From: Paralithodes platypus
Lineage: Eukaryota; Arthropoda; Malacostraca; Decapoda; Lithodidae
Direction of reading: 5' to 3'
Assembly (NCBI GenBank): GCA_032716605.1
Contig: CM064506.1
Coordinates: 15,821,779-15,885,778, forward strand
Length of the DNA stretch: 64,000 nucleotides
Below are positions 20,373 to 32,902 of the stretch, in pieces. The position numbers and the translations under genes were made by a program. Numbering within the stretch: the stretch's first letter is position 1; every line of letters starts with the position of its first letter. The notes under the pieces were generated by a model. That model was not told where the DNA came from, made no database searches, and worked only from the letters and a program-made list of their open reading frames with translations.

Positions 20373-21360
20373 GTGAGCATAACAGACATCATGATCAAGA
20401 ACAATAATTCTCTATATATACTGTATGTAGTTGATATGGCAACGTCAATATGACATCATTGATGAATTAACATTATTGACAGTTCTAATATTATTCCCAC
20501 CATTACAAAACAAATGGTAGTTTGAAGCCTAATATTTACAAACTACTCCATAAGATTATATATTTCATCTTTCCCATAACAAAAGTAGCCTTTAAAATTG
20601 CATCGGTAGCTATATACATTTATATTAAAATATAGTCATGGCGTTATCGGTTGAGTGTTGCCTTTTAGTTACTACTAAATTTCTCTACCTATTGTGACTG
20701 AGGTTTCTATTGAATATAAGTTGTCTATAATTTACGCGTGTTATCGTATAGGAAGTACTCAATTTATATAGGAATATGAGAGATGAAGTCTGATGTCAGT
20801 ATGTCTGAGGTTCAGGACCAAAAAAGTTCATTATTAGTGTGATTGTGTATAGTGGAATTCTGTGTTACTAGTTATGAAGTTATTGGGTTATAGGACTTAT
20901 AGCCTAATAGAGAATGAAAATATGCAAATCCATACAATATTTATTGTGTTGCAATGCCGATAAACTTGAATACTTAGGCTACACATAAATTCTTATTCGT
21001 CTTCCGTGTATAGACACTGGCCTAATAATGAAATTAAAAGAAAGATAATTTTCTCATTGCTTAGCAATTTAAATGAGCGTCATCTCGATAATAAGCTAAT
21101 CATACGATGACCTCTCTTACCAGTATAAGGGTAAAGCTTAAATGTGGTAGATTACTTGATCAAGATTAGATTGACTTTGGCTCTAATTAGAAAAGAAATA
21201 TTTTAATTAATTAGTTTAGAAGAATTTACATCTTGACCTGTTATACAGAAAGATTGGAGATATTTGTCAAACTACGAACTGTCACAGTCGGTCCTGAATA
21301 TGAAAGTGGCATGGAAGTATCTTCTTATTATTTACTTCAGTTTAATAATAATAATAATAA
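20373..21360. other. No gene seen
   Basis: AT-rich sequence after the last recognised IR exon. No further exon with consensus splice sites was identified. An (ATA)n tract lies at about 21345-21361. Confidence 0.5.
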
Positions 21361-23045
21361 TTAAAGTTGCAAGCAACGTTGTCCGGGGTTCGACGGTTTT
21401 GCAAGCAGGGTATTGTGTTTGATACAAATGCTGTGTCACAGATATCAAAAGATCATTTAACTTATCGGGCATGGAGAAACTACAGAAGGAGCAGATTGTG
21501 CAAACAAACAAGAGCGAGAGAGGGAGAGATTGGCTGTAAAAGGGATCTGCCTCTATCCGTTTAGTAACAGAGTTGTAGATATGTGGAATAGGCTACCGAG
21601 TGCTATAATGGGATCAAGAACAATAGAGCTTCAACTTGAAATTAGATAGAACGAGATGGGTTGGGTGTGAAAGGGATCTGCCATGTGTAGCTCAATCAGC
21701 TCTGGAGACTCCCGTTTTCTTATTTGTTTATTTTCTCATTTGTGAAGGAGAGAGGGAGTATGGCGAGAGAATAGGATGTCGTAAACGTAAGGAAGATAGC
21801 GATAAATATGAGAGAGAGCGCGGGATGGGTTGGGTGTGAAAGGGATCTGACATGTGTGGGCCAATCGACTCTCTGCAGACTCCGGTTTTCTTATGTTCTC
21901 ATTTGTGAGAGAGAGAGAGAGACTAGGATGTCATAAATGTAAGGAAGACAGAGATAAATGAGAGAGAGTTTTTATGAGATGGGTTGGGTGTGAAAAGGAT
22001 TTGTCTTGTGTGGGCCAATTGGCTCTCTACAGACTCCCATTTTCTTATGTTCCTATTTCTTACAATTGTGTTTTGGTTGCAGGTATATGATAACATGGGT
22101 GTATAGTAAGTAGTGTAAATAACAGGTAAAGTTTATGAGATGGGTTGAGTGTGAAAGGGACCTGCCTTATGTGGGCCACTTGACTCTCTGCAGACTCCCA
22201 TTTTCATCTTGGTTGCATGTGTAAGGGATCTGCCTCATTTGTACCGGTGTGCAAACAAACAAGAGCGAGAGAGAAAGAGATTGGCTGTGTAAGGGATCTG
22301 CCTCTATTCGCTTGGTAAAAGAGTTGTAGATATGTGGAATAGGCTACCAAGTGCTATAGTGGGATCAATAACAATAGAGCTTCAACATACAATTTGATAA
22401 GACGAGATGGATTGGGTGTGAAAGGGATCTGCCGTGTGTGGGCCAACCGGCTCTCTGCAGACTCCCATTTTCATCTTGGTAGCATGTGTAAGGATCTGCC
22501 TCCTTTGTACCAGTGTGCAAATAAGAGAGAGATTGGCTGTGTAAGGGATCTGCCTCTCTCGTAACAGAGTCGTAGATATGTGAAATAGGCTACCTAGTGC
22601 TATAGTGGGATCAAGAACAATAGAGAATTTAAAGATAAAATCAGATAGTCATATGGATGAAATGGGTTGTATGTGAAAGGGATCTGCCTTTTGTGGGCCA
22701 CTTGTCTCTGCAGATTCCCATGTTCATCTTGTAAGGGATCTGCCTCATTTGTACCGGTGTGCAAACAAACGAGCGACAGAGAGAGACTGGGTGTGTAAGG
22801 GATCTGCCTCTATTCGTTTAGTAACAGAGTTGTAGATATGTGGAATAGGCTACCGAGTCTTATAGCCAATCGGCTCTCTGCAGACTCCTGTTTACTTATG
22901 TTCTCATTTGTGAGAGAGAGAGCGAGGCTCCCTATTTCCTGTTCTCATGCACTAGTACAGTATGTCGTAATCGTAAGGAAGACAGCGATAAATAAGAGAG
23001 AGAGAGAGAGAGATAACTCAACACTCAAACAAGCACAAACATAGC
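21361..23045 (+). repeat. Minisatellite built from a LINE 3' end
   Basis: Units share AAGGGATCTGCCTC, then TGCAGACTCCC, then TTCTTATGTTCTCATTTGTG, at irregular spacing of about 150-250 bp, with roughly seven copies. Several (about 21570, 22335 and 22840) include RVVDMWNRLPS, a WNxLP motif typical of the C-terminus of CR1/Jockey-type LINE proteins. The array therefore grew by tandem copying of a LINE 3' end with its 3' UTR. Poly(GA) stretches sit between units. Confidence 0.65.
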
Positions 23046-23560
23046 TACACAAGACCATCACACAAGCACACACACGCCTATCTAGCGACGAACTGTCCTG
23101 TTTACATATCATACACACTTCCCCCCCATCCCCATTCCATCACTTCGTATGTACGATATTATTTCCGTATTTTTTACTGTGTATGGATTAAGTTATTGGT
23201 GTTCACTCTTGACATATGTGTCCTGCTACTTCTGTATGCATACATAATAGCATGAAAGTGATCAATACGCGCATATGAAGCTATGTATCTCGTATATCGG
23301 CGTTCTCTTCCCTTCCATCGGTCCACCCCTTATACCTCCCTCCCTCCTCCCTATCCCATATGTGTAAACATTATATTTTAGCTTTCCGAAGGTAAATACG
23401 TACTTCCGATAAATATCTAGCCTTGTATTTAAATCATGAATCCTGTTTAATGTCATTATTTAATAGAAATATGTGTAAGGGTTACATTTATACACAGGAT
23501 AAGATAAGCAAATACAAACCTCAGCAGAGCATAATCATTGTGATGAGAGGGTAGTTGTAG
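23046..23560. other. No gene seen
   Basis: Mixed low-complexity sequence, including a CA-rich stretch at 23046-23085. No supportable ORF. Confidence 0.5.
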
Positions 23561-24387
23561 GCAGTGTTGCCAGTTGTACCGCTACATATTACCGCTAGAT
23601 GTAGAGCTATATTTACTTCAGTTTAGCAGCCATTTTTTCATATCTAGAGACATTTACTCGGGATAATTTGAAAATTTCAGACATTCTAGTTATATAACAT
23701 TGTAAAATTTGCAAAACAAACAAATCAAAACTCTTTAGGAATTGCAGCATTGTTCTACCATAGTTTGACTATGTAGCAACGTGCTAGCGACTTTTGAGAA
23801 AGGATCTAGCGGTGGTTTGGGGTATCACTTAGGCAGTGTTGCCAGTTGTATCGCTACATATTACCGCTAGATGTAGAGCTATTTACTTAAATTTAGAAGC
23901 CATTTTTTCATATCTAGAGAGATTTACTAGGGATAATTTAAAAATTTCAGACATTCTAGTCATATTACATTGTAAAATTTGCAAAACAAACAAACCAAAA
24001 ATCTTTAGAAATTGCAGCATTATTCTAACATTGTTTGACTATGTAGCAACATGCTAGCGACTTTTGAGAAAGGATCTAGCGGTATTTTGTGGAGATATAC
24101 TGGGAGGGTGGGAGGGAGGTGGTGGTTGCAGAGTTGCCAGTTGTAAAGCTACATATTACCGCTAAATGTAGAGCTATTTACTTCAATCTAGCAGCCATTT
24201 CTTTTATATCTAGAGACATTTACTAGGGATAATTTGAAAATTTCAGACATTCTAGTCATACTACATTGTAAAATTTGCAAAACAAACAAACCAAAACTCT
24301 TTAGAAATTGCAGCATTATCCTAACATTGTTTGGCTATGTAGCAACATGCTAGCGACTTCTGAGAAAGGATCTAGCGGTATTTCGTG
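23561..24387. repeat. Three tandem copies of a repeat of about 270-295 bp
   Basis: Copies start at 23561, 23833 and 24128 with GCAGTGTTGCCAGTTGTA or a close variant. They share ATCTAGAGACATTTACT, then AAAATTTCAGACATTCTAG, then GCTAGCGACTT near the end. A related short stretch (GTTGCCAATGTAGC) lies at 55069. Non-coding. Confidence 0.85.
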
Positions 24388-25261
24388 GTAACAGTTTAGG
24401 AGGGTTAAAATACGAGTCACACGGGCAATTGCCAAAACTTTAAAGGTCCATATCATTGTTATTAAACTAAGCATTTGGCAAAGGGAGGAATTGTTAAAAA
24501 CCTTAGCCAATACTCTGTCATTCACCAAAAATAAATTTGAATTTATCATTATTATTTGGTAGGGTAGGTATGTATAGGTAGGTTGGCTAAATAATTGCTG
24601 GAATTCGTAGGGACTCGAACGGTTTAGAGAGAGTTAAATAAAAACAAAAGATAGGACTGAATAATAAAGAGATTATGTTATTAAGCAAAACTGGGGGATG
24701 CGTGGAAGCCTATAGACTGTAGACGGTAAACTTTGTGTGGGTAGCGAATTCGGTTTTAAAGTAATTTAAGAATAGACAGTTTTCAATGCTGCGGCCAAAC
24801 TATTCCACCCATTTATATTTTTTTGGTATCATAACGTTCGGAATCGCGAGCCTCACCCAACTACGCAAGCATGGCTCTGATCATCGGCGTAGTTTTCAAG
24901 ATGTGGAATTTTAAGTGGAATTCGAGGTTTTTTCAAGATTGCCGGAAAAAAACCCACGTGCAAAAGCAAAACCTTCTCTATAAAAATTTGCGGAGCATTA
25001 GTAGGGGAGTGCGTATGCCAAAGCCCAGTCGTTTCCTGTGAGTGGGAGAGACGGTATTTAGTCGTCAAGTTTTTCGGGAAATCGGCTGCCACGGGCCTGT
25101 TTGGCCGCCATGCCGGATGTTTAGCATATCAAAAGTTGCCCAATACAAAAACGCACCTCTTGTGAAAGTTTGATCCCGATCCAAAAAGTGGTTCTGGAGT
25201 TATTGCGTCGAAACCGGCGCGTAAGAAGAATTTGGATGAAATCCCAGGTTTAATGATTACA
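24388..25261. other. No gene recognised
   Basis: Only short open frames are present (for example 79 codons at 24853-25092, minus strand) without family resemblance or splice context. The stretch 24790-25130 is richer in CpG than its surroundings and could be a promoter remnant, but nothing supports a gene. Confidence 0.45.
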
Positions 25262-25490
25262 ATAGGGGTTCCCCGTAGGGGACGAACCCCTAATAATAAT
25301 AATATTTATTCAGTTAGCAATTTACAGAGTTGGTACCACATAGTATATTACAAAATATGACATGTACCAGCCTTGCACAATTCCAACCAAGGATAGCCCA
25401 ATAAGGCCGTTAGGCGTATTTCCATTGGGGTCCTTGTGGGATTAGGTTAGCTGGGGAAATGGGGAGGGGGGAAAAAAAAAAAAAAAAATT
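25262..25490 (-). mobile_element. Short retroposon tail with a conserved 46-bp core
   Basis: The segment 25389-25434 is the reverse complement of 63034-63080 (shared ACCCCAATGGAAATAC and CTTATTGGGCTATCCTT). In both places a trinucleotide tract lies on the 3' side of the core: AAT repeats at 25291-25305 and TTA repeats at about 63111-63135. That suggests a SINE or LINE 3' end with a TTA-type tail. Confidence 0.45.
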
Positions 25491-25521
25491 TAGAGAAAGT
25501 ATTTCTAGGGGGTTATTTTAA

Positions 25522-25996
25522 CCCTCTCACCACGGATGGGCTCTTAAACACCCATAAAAAAACAAATATACCAGGTACCCGGAAGGACTCTTGAACACCC
25601 CTGTAGTTGAAAGACTGTGAGCTCCGTGTGCGAGGCGTCGGTCCGACGCATGTAAACAACAGCCGGCTGGACCGACGCCCCGCATCTCCGGCCACAAGAA
25701 GGAGAGCGTCGCTTGTTCGTGTGTGCCTGTATGTTGTTGTTAAGTATCGAAAAGTGGTGTAAAGTGGCTGTTTTGGCCATAAAGTTATCTCCAATGAAAT
25801 CATCATCACAGCTCAACCAGTTGACTTAGAGAGCTCTACTTAATGCCATTCTACAGGTAAATAACACAGCTACGCTTGGGGATGCGCGGGAATAAGTCTG
25901 ATTAACGAATATACGGTAGCCTAGCCTAGACGTTTTTCGGCCAAAACACCCGGGTTTCGAGGAATATATATATAATACATAGCCGGTGCTGGAGGG
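25522..25996. mobile_element. TTAA-type MITE (475 bp)
   Basis: TTAA flanks at 25518-25521 and 25997-26000. The ends are CCCTCTCACCACGG and, inverted, CCCTCCAGCACCGG. It holds overlapping short ORFs (25513-25816) that look like chance frames. Confidence 0.65.
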
Positions 25997-26083
25997 TTAA
26001 GATACCTTACATCCTATAATAAATATCAGTAATCCGTAATCAGTAATCATTTCAGTTTGGTTTGTCTATCTCTTATGTCGTAT

Positions 26084-27247
26084 TTAGTAGTAGACATAAG
26101 TTTGGTGCTCCCTTCTCGCAGCTGTCCGGTTCAGGTGTTCCTTCAGGCTACGTCTGAAGGAATACAGTGTTCTCTTTTCACGGACTGACTGGGGTAAGTC
26201 GTTCCAGTCTTTGATGGCAGTGAAGAAGAATGTTTGCTTACCCTGTCCTTGGATTCTCGGGACCTTAAAATTAATCATCCTGTTTCTTGTATTATGTCCA
26301 CTCCTCTCATTTGCTTTAACAAAATCATTCTTTAGATACTCTGGTGCTCTGTCATAGAAAATTTGAAGGCATTAGTGAGCCTGATTTGTTTGGCCCTGTC
26401 AGAGACATTGAGCATACCTAGTGACTGAAGTTGTTCCTGGCCAACATGTGATCTGGGTCCTAGGTTCAGCATGAACCTAACTATTTTATTTTGAGTGACC
26501 TGAAGTTTGTGTTGTGCTGATTTAGATGATGCAGAGTACCAGGATGACACAGAATAGTCAAAATGACATTGAACAAGCGCTTGGCAGAGGGTCTTTTTGG
26601 TTGCCGCGGGCAAGCATCCCACCTGTCTATACAGGTATTTTATCCGTGCTCTACACTTACTCAGGATAGATTCCAAAATAGTTTCACCTGACAAACTCGC
26701 GTCCAGTTTTAGTCCGAGATATTTAACTTGTGACACTGTTGTTATAGGAATATCATTACAGTTGACCGAGAAGCCCACAATGTCTTTCAGTTTGCGTTTT
26801 GTTCCACATAAGATGGCTTCCGTCTTGCCCAGGTGAAGAGATAGTCTATTGTCCACTAGCCATTCACTACATGTTTCTAGTTCTTTTGAAAGTGAAGCCG
26901 CAATACTTATTGGGTCTTTTCCTGAAACCAGAAGCACGCTGTCATCTGCATACAGTAATAATTTACATGAGACGCTCAGTTCCATGTCGTTCACATAACA
27001 GAGAAAGAGTAAGGGACCAAGGATGCTTCCCTGCGGGACCCCACAGTTAATTGGCATAGGATCAGATATATTATCATCAATTTTGACTCTTTGGGTTCTA
27101 CCACTAAGATTTAAACCAGTTCACAGACTCTATGCCCATTGCTTGTAGTTTATTACATAGGATATCATGGTCTACTGTGTCAAACGCTTTTTGTAGATCA
27201 AGAAGAACCATACCGGTGTAGTTGCCTTTAGAAATTTCTTTACGAAT
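26084..27247 (-). pseudogene. LINE RT catalytic part and C-terminus
   Basis: At 27230-27120 the strand reads RKEISKGN, then LLDLQKAFDTVDH (first catalytic Asp). The frame breaks near 27107 after NWFKS. The next frame (27057-26332) has INCGVPQGSILGPLL, then LLLYADDSVLLVSG (YADD catalytic pair), QVKYLGLKLD and the Cys-containing thumb region. A last frame (26278-26084) reads TFFFTAIKDWNDLPQSVREK and ends at YVYY. Damaged by at least two frame changes, hence inactive. Confidence 0.85.
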
Positions 27248-27809
27248 GTTTTTTTTTTTTTTTTTTTAAGAGACAATGAACGGAGGAAGGAAAAACACAG
27301 ATAAAACAAAAAGGTCCATGTGCCTAAAGGCATCCTCCATTCATAAAATGTTTGTAACAACTGGATTTAAACATTTGTAGATTGTAAGTTTGTGGAAAGC
27401 AATTCGAGGGAAGTGAATTCCAAAGAGTAGTAGCTCTGGGGATAAATGAATTCTGATAAGCAGAAGTTCTGCATTGTGGAGGAGAAAGTGTAAATTCATG
27501 GGCGCTCTCAGCTGCCCTAGTTCTACGGGGAAAGATGTGGAGAGGCGGCACAATTGAAGCAAGTTCCTCGGAACAATTGCTGTGAAAATATCTGTAGAAT
27601 AATGCAAGGGATGCAACGTTTCTTCGTATGGATAATGTAGGAAGGTCCTGTGTGATTGCAGGGTTATTGATTAATCTAATAGCTTTATTTTGAATTTTGT
27701 CCAACTGCCTCAATGCAACCACTCCACTTCCACCCCACAGAGGTGAACAGTAATCCATCTGAGAACGCACACGACTTTTATATATCACGGCCAACTGCTC
27801 GTCAGTGAA
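27248..27809 (-). mobile_element. 3' tail of a second CR1/Jockey-type LINE, inserted in the first
   Basis: It has a T-tract at 27249-27267 (a poly(A) tail on the minus strand) and GAAT on both sides (27244-27247 and 27810-27813), a 4-bp target duplication. The frame 27794-27324 reads VIYKSRVRSQMDYCSPLWGG, then QLDKIQNKAIRLI and ATTLWNSLPSNCF, the C-terminal region of a CR1/Jockey LINE. It is 5'-truncated as usual for target-primed reverse transcription. Confidence 0.85.
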
Positions 27810-28073
27810 GAATTCTCGAACTCTGATCCGTTAAGTGGATGAGACAGGAGTCTGTCGAGTACATGCATCTGAAACCTGATTGAAACTTATAGAATAGATC
27901 ATTTTGTTTGAGGTAGTGTTCAATTTGGGTGTATAACGCTCTTTCAAGGATTTTAGATACAATACATAATATGCTAACTGGTCTGTAGCTGCCAACTTCT
28001 AGTTTATTTCCTTTCTTAAATAGAGGGGTTACAATAGCTTCCTTCAGTTCAGCAGGTACAGTGTTGGTGTTAA
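27810..28073 (-). pseudogene. LINE RT, first motifs, between two insertions
   Basis: Reads NTNTVPAELKEAIVTPLFKK, then YRPVSILCIVSKILERALY, QSGFR and STDSCLIHLTDQSSRI, the usual RT motifs 0-2 of CR1/L2 LINEs. It joins the endonuclease part without frame loss if the MITE and one TTAA are removed, and the catalytic part if the 562-bp LINE tail and one GAAT are removed. Confidence 0.85.
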
Positions 28074-28744
28074 CCCTTTGGCGCACGATGACTCGTTCAG
28101 AGTCATTAGCTATTTTTTTCCTAGGCGCACGATGACTTGTTAAGAGTCATTAAACTTAAAAATATTCGCCGAAAATTAAATTTTCGTCTGACGCGCGTCA
28201 TATTTGGCATAGATATTAAGTATTACGTCTAGTTCAATGGGTACAATTGGCAACCCCCTCAGTTTAACCGTTTACTCACGGCTGGCTGGGAAGGGAGCAG
28301 AGTACAGCTCAGTCTGTGTTTCGATAATTTCACGTTTATTCGTGTATCTCAGTAACTATTTGGTTTATAGTAATTCTGAAGTTACCAGTGGAATCCTCAT
28401 TAATTCCGCTTCCATATATGTATGCAAATCAAAAATGTTGCGGGCAAAATTTTGAGCTAGCGCGAGTTGGAGATAAGGTATTTACTTTTTTTTTTACAAT
28501 TCTTATTTCGGAGTGCCCCAATGTGGTTGTTTTGTATTTATTCTATGTTTTTATTCGCTTATCTTCAAGTTCAATCAATAACGAAGCCGATGGTACCTCA
28601 TTAATCCAAATACAAGGATTTTTTGGTGGATAAAAACGTAACAGAAACAAATTATCGCCGGGCACATAACTGGCTCTGAGTGAGCTGACATATACTTTGG
28701 GAGTGGGAAAAACTTTGATTGGAAACTATAGGTGCGCCAAAGGG
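28074..28744. mobile_element. TTAA-type MITE (671 bp) inside the LINE
   Basis: TTAA flanks at 28070-28073 and 28745-28748. The ends are CCCTTTGGCGCAC and its exact inverse GTGCGCCAAAGGG. Internal direct repeats start GCGCACGATGACT (28081 and 28124). Removing it with one TTAA rejoins the LINE frame exactly, so both the boundaries and the TTAA duplication are certain. Confidence 0.9.
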
Positions 28745-30006
28745 TTAATTGACAAGTTGATGATGTGGGTTAGGGGGCCTGCTATACCAATGGCTCCATC
28801 TCGTAGAAATTTGGCAGGAATTTTGTCTGGTCCTGTGCTTTTATGTACATTTAGGTTAGACAGCTCGTCAAAAGTGTATTTTGGTGTAACATTTTGCAAT
28901 CCAAATGTGTTCGGGTGTATGTCTTTATCTCTGTAGAAATTACGAAAGGTGGCTGTTGTTGTCGTGTATTTATTGAGAGGTTGAGGTAGGTTCTGTGCAA
29001 GTGTGTTTGCTATGGAAGTGAAGAAGGAGTTGAAGTAGGTTGAAATTTGTCGTTTATCGTGGCAAACCTGATCATTAATGGTGAGAGCAATATTAGTGTT
29101 AGACGAATCCCTTGTCTTGTTGCTGTAGCCTGTTGATTTTAGGTGCCTCCATAGTTTCTTTGGGTTATTCTGATATTCCTCTGCCTTATTGTGAAAATAA
29201 TTAGTTTTCGCTGATTTCATTTTCCTACTTAGTTTATTCCTGGCCCTGTTGAACTCATGTTTCAGACCTTGATCCTGTCTATGTTTCGCAAGCCTTTTTA
29301 ACAGATTGTCTCTGTGTTCCAGATGGTGTAGTATGTCATTGTTGATCCATGGGTCTGACCTTGTTTTAATTTGTATGTCTTTCAGAGGAGCTATTTCGTC
29401 TAGGATGTTTGTGATGATGGTTCTGAAGCCAACCCATGCGTCATTAACGTTTGTACTTCCAAACACTGGAGACCAGTCTGTATTCCATAAGATGTCCAGA
29501 AATGTTTCTTTATTGTCGTTTCTGAGTGACCTTATTTTGATAACCTTGTGATTCTCTAGGGTAATTTTTGTGGTTTTCCGTGTGCAATATGTGACGAAGT
29601 GATCACTTATGCCAGTCTGTATAACCCCTGATTGGGATATTTTGTCCTCTCTGTTACAGTTTATGTGGTCTATTATTGTGGCAGTGTTCTCAGAGATACG
29701 TGTGGGGGTTGTGATGAGTTGTTTGTGATTGTGCATTGTCAGTATATGCCTATATTCTCGTACAAGCCTATTATTTCGTTGTTTGTAACACAGGTTAAAA
29801 TCCCCTAGTATGATGGATTCATTCCGAGGGTCTATCAATGACAAAGTTCGTTCAAATTTGGTCAAGAATTGTGTGTCGTCTGGTGGCCTATAGTATACCC
29901 CAATTGTGATGGGTCTTGTCCTCGGCAGGTGTAGGTCGATCCACAGAGCTTCGTGATTTTCTACATGGAGGTCGGTCCTAGTTGTGTGTGTGAGGTTGTT
30001 TTTTAC
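28745..30006 (-). pseudogene. LINE endonuclease (APE-type) and linker
   Basis: The protein nicks target DNA for LINE insertion. The open frame starts inside the LTR (30138), but LINE sequence begins only at VKNNLTHTT. It shows GVYYRPP, then IILGDFN (catalytic Asp/Asn), TTPTRISENTATIIDHI and TGISDHFVTY (the SDH motif), all characteristic of APE endonucleases. The N-terminal part with the first catalytic Asn/Glu is missing because the LTR lies there. A long helical, Lys/Arg-rich linker (RARNKLSRKMKSAKTNYFHN) and GPDKIPAKFLRDGA, the RT entry motif, follow. It breaks at INLSI where the TTAA MITE sits; the frame resumes on the other side of the MITE. Confidence 0.85.
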
Positions 30007-32489
30007 TGTTATGCCCTGTTTTTCTACAGGATTAACTTGGGTAATGTGGGTTCTATCTGACTGGGTATGCATGCACAATACAAGGTATGAGGAATAGAGA
30101 ACACAAAATAAACACACGGTAACACGACACACGATCACTTTTATTTAAGTAGATGAATAAAGAGCATAGACAAATAGTAATTTTCGTACAAAACAAATAA
30201 TAGAAGGGAACTGCTAGCATTAGCGGATCTGGATGGAGCCTAGTCTCCCACTTCCAACGTTCAGGTATACTCTTCTGATCACGGGTTTAGTTAGCAAGTT
30301 TTATTATACTGGAAGACCTCAATATATTTATGTATTCAATTTCACTGATTTGATCTCTTCCTGGTTGGTAGCGTGCCCAAGTAGCAGCTCACAGTTAGGA
30401 TTAGACACGCGTCTATTTTAGAACACGGAATCTCTAGTAACCTCATGGGGGTACTGATCTAAGGTTTATATTCTTATGGCAGAAAATACGTAGAAGACAA
30501 ATCAGTGGGCGAACGTTAGATATCACTAGGGTTTTAATATCTGAATAAGGTAATTACGAGAGTCAATGTCGCCTGTTAATTAATGAACACTGATACGCTT
30601 AGTATGTCCCAAATGGAATGGTTAGTGGGCAAGGTTATAGCCACTTCATAGAAAGTTAATAAGTGAGTGTCAACTGGTACTATAACACTTAGTACTAGTA
30701 ACATGAATCTTGAATAGTATTTGTAGGTCTGGTCCTGGTTATCTTGCTTCCGGTGATGTTGGGGGCTAACGACTGGTTCCTCGGCCGTCCAGGTGGTCCA
30801 AAATGTAGGAAGTTCTCAAGTCGGATCTCTTGACGATCGGTGCTGGCTACACACTTATATACCCACGAATTTGTGTGAAGGTTATAAGGTGCACGTTAGG
30901 ACTTGTACATGGACAGCTCTTCTATTTAACTTCTGCCATGGAGTCTGCCGGCTCGGGAATCTCTCAACTCAGGAACAACACAAGGGCAGAGCTAGAGGTT
31001 AACTTCAGGGTAGTGACCACTGGTTGGTGTCTAACTTTCAACTGATTTGACTGGGGGCGGGAGCTAGGTTTATAGGCTCGGTTCTGGACCCTGTAGACAA
31101 TAGGGATCTCGAGTCTTATGGACTTATTTGAGCTCTCAATAGATATGGGGACTGGGTAAGATGGTGATTACTGTTGTGGCACATGGCTATAGGAAGCCTT
31201 CAATTTGTGATATAACTGAGCCTTAGTAAAAGGTACTATTTTGGCTATACTGGAAGTATTTATGGAAGGGAGACTGGATCTACTTTGCGGGGAGGACTGG
31301 GACAGCTGTGATAGGGGCGTCTCTCTTATATTGCTCAGTCTTTGTTCTATTGCATAGCTGAGGTGCTAATTTGACTATCAGAGTATGCAAAACAGGTGGA
31401 TGGGTTATTGTGGGTATAGAGAAGTGAGTAAGGGGGTTAGACATGCATGGTTAGTTCATTGATAGGAAGAATTCCTAGGCTACCTGGCAATGACCCGGAA
31501 GTCAAAACAGGGGTCAGGTATACCTCCGCAGGGGTGGGGGTCTCCCTCCTCGGGTGGGTAAGAAGGGGTAGCCGGGCGCTCTCCCTCTGGGATGGTCGTC
31601 CGGCAGCTGTGGCTAGGGGCTTGCCATATCACCAGTGTTTGTAATAACCCTCTGTTTATGAGACAGATGTGGGTGTTCTTAATATCAAAACCGAAGGTAC
31701 CTTGGCTAGCTGGGTGTACTCGGTTGGCTGTTAATTGCATGGCTTGCTGGATGTGGTGGAGACTGGTTGCTAACTCTGCCACATTTATCTGGAAGTATGG
31801 CAATAGAAATTAGTTACTGGCGAGGCGGCGAGCGAATGGGTTGTAAGAGAATAGATGGCATGCAAGGGGTTAGTAAAGTTCTAATGTTGTTCTGGCCTAC
31901 TAAGTGAAGGTAGGCTGGATAGGAGTATATATATATATATACTCGGAGCCAGTATACTCGGAGAGCGTTAGCAACGGAAAAATCAAGGATCTTCAAGAGG
32001 TATGAGAGAGAGGCTAGGTCGGACAAGAGTCGAGAAGCGCGGGTATCTCAATGAGAGGGGGGGAAGCTCAGGGGCTACAGGGAAATTTGTCCGTAAGGTC
32101 CCTGGGCGTGGGGGTGGCATTAGGCTACAATTGATATTGGAGTTTGAAAAGACAGTGAAAGTACGTTAGTCAAATGCTACCGGGGGATGCAAATACGGGG
32201 TGGTATATGAGTCTGGAAAAGATAGAATCATGTGGACTGTGGGGCGGTGGGGGAGAAGGAGGTTAACTGTAGGTGTGTGCGTGACTTGTGGATAAAGTAA
32301 GGAAAACATGGTGTATTATTTCTCGTACATACGAGGGGTTATGGACCTATTATTTGACACGCTTTTTTGTACGTCTAGGTGTCCCTGGGAACTGCGTTTT
32401 CTATGAAATATAGACCCAAGGAAAGCGGCAGTTCGTAGGGGTACTGCGTTATTGTTTCGAGGTACTATGATGGATACTGGTAACAAAGG

Positions 32490-32902
32490 CTGGCGAAGGG
32501 CTGGTCTATCCGAGTAAGACCTGAGCGATCTCTGCCATACCCATAGCTTACTCTGACTGTTCCTTTTACTTATATATTTTCTAAATCTCAAGTGACGGCG
32601 TCTCTTCCGTGGATTGACCTCCCAATCTACCAAGATTGGAAGCTAAAGCGTCACATTATTCCTTTGCCCCTCAAATTTCTCTTCATAATTGCTGAGGGGC
32701 ACAGGGCCCTGGGTGGGGCTTTGGTTTCCCGGGGCGTTTACGCACCCTCTCAGCTCCCCGCCATGGAGTGGCTTCGGTCACCCAGGCTTTATTGTGGTCG
32801 GCAGGGAGGGTTCTGTGGGGGCGCTCGTTTATGGCCTTGGCCTTACTCGGGGCCTTGGGGCTGTTCGGCCAGGCAGCTTTGGGAACAACAACAACAACAA
32901 CA
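32490..32902 (+). mobile_element. 413-bp retroposon with (CAA)n tail and 14-bp target duplication
   Basis: ACTGGTAACAAAGG occurs at 32476-32489 and again at 32903-32916, and only once at the equivalent place in the right LTR (about 49641). The insert ends in (ACA)n at 32885-32902. Its only open frame (32592-32993) runs out of the insert and has no recognisable motif. It could be a SINE or a truncated LINE 3' UTR. Confidence 0.8.

Larger units (their letters stand above)
26030..30006 (-). mobile_element. CR1/L2-type LINE, 5'-truncated and carrying nested insertions
   Basis: Read on the minus strand: endonuclease domain and linker (30006-28745), RT from its first motifs (28073-27810) to the catalytic and thumb parts (27247-26332), and a C-terminus with WNDLPQSVRE (26278-26084). 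Two later insertions break it: a TTAA MITE (28074-28744) and another LINE's tail (27248-27809). The 5' end abuts the E2 LTR at 30007, cutting the endonuclease near its N-terminal third. The 3' end has short AATCAGTAATC-like repeats (about 26027-26050). Confidence 0.85.

Noticed and set aside
24853..25092. 79-codon ORF in a CpG-richer stretch as a host gene
   Set aside because: No splice sites, no conserved motif and no support beyond length.
30793..31813. Short ORFs repeated at 30830, 31480, 47978 and 48629
   Set aside because: They recur only because the LTR is repeated. They are not conserved in the E1 LTRs and have no protein features.
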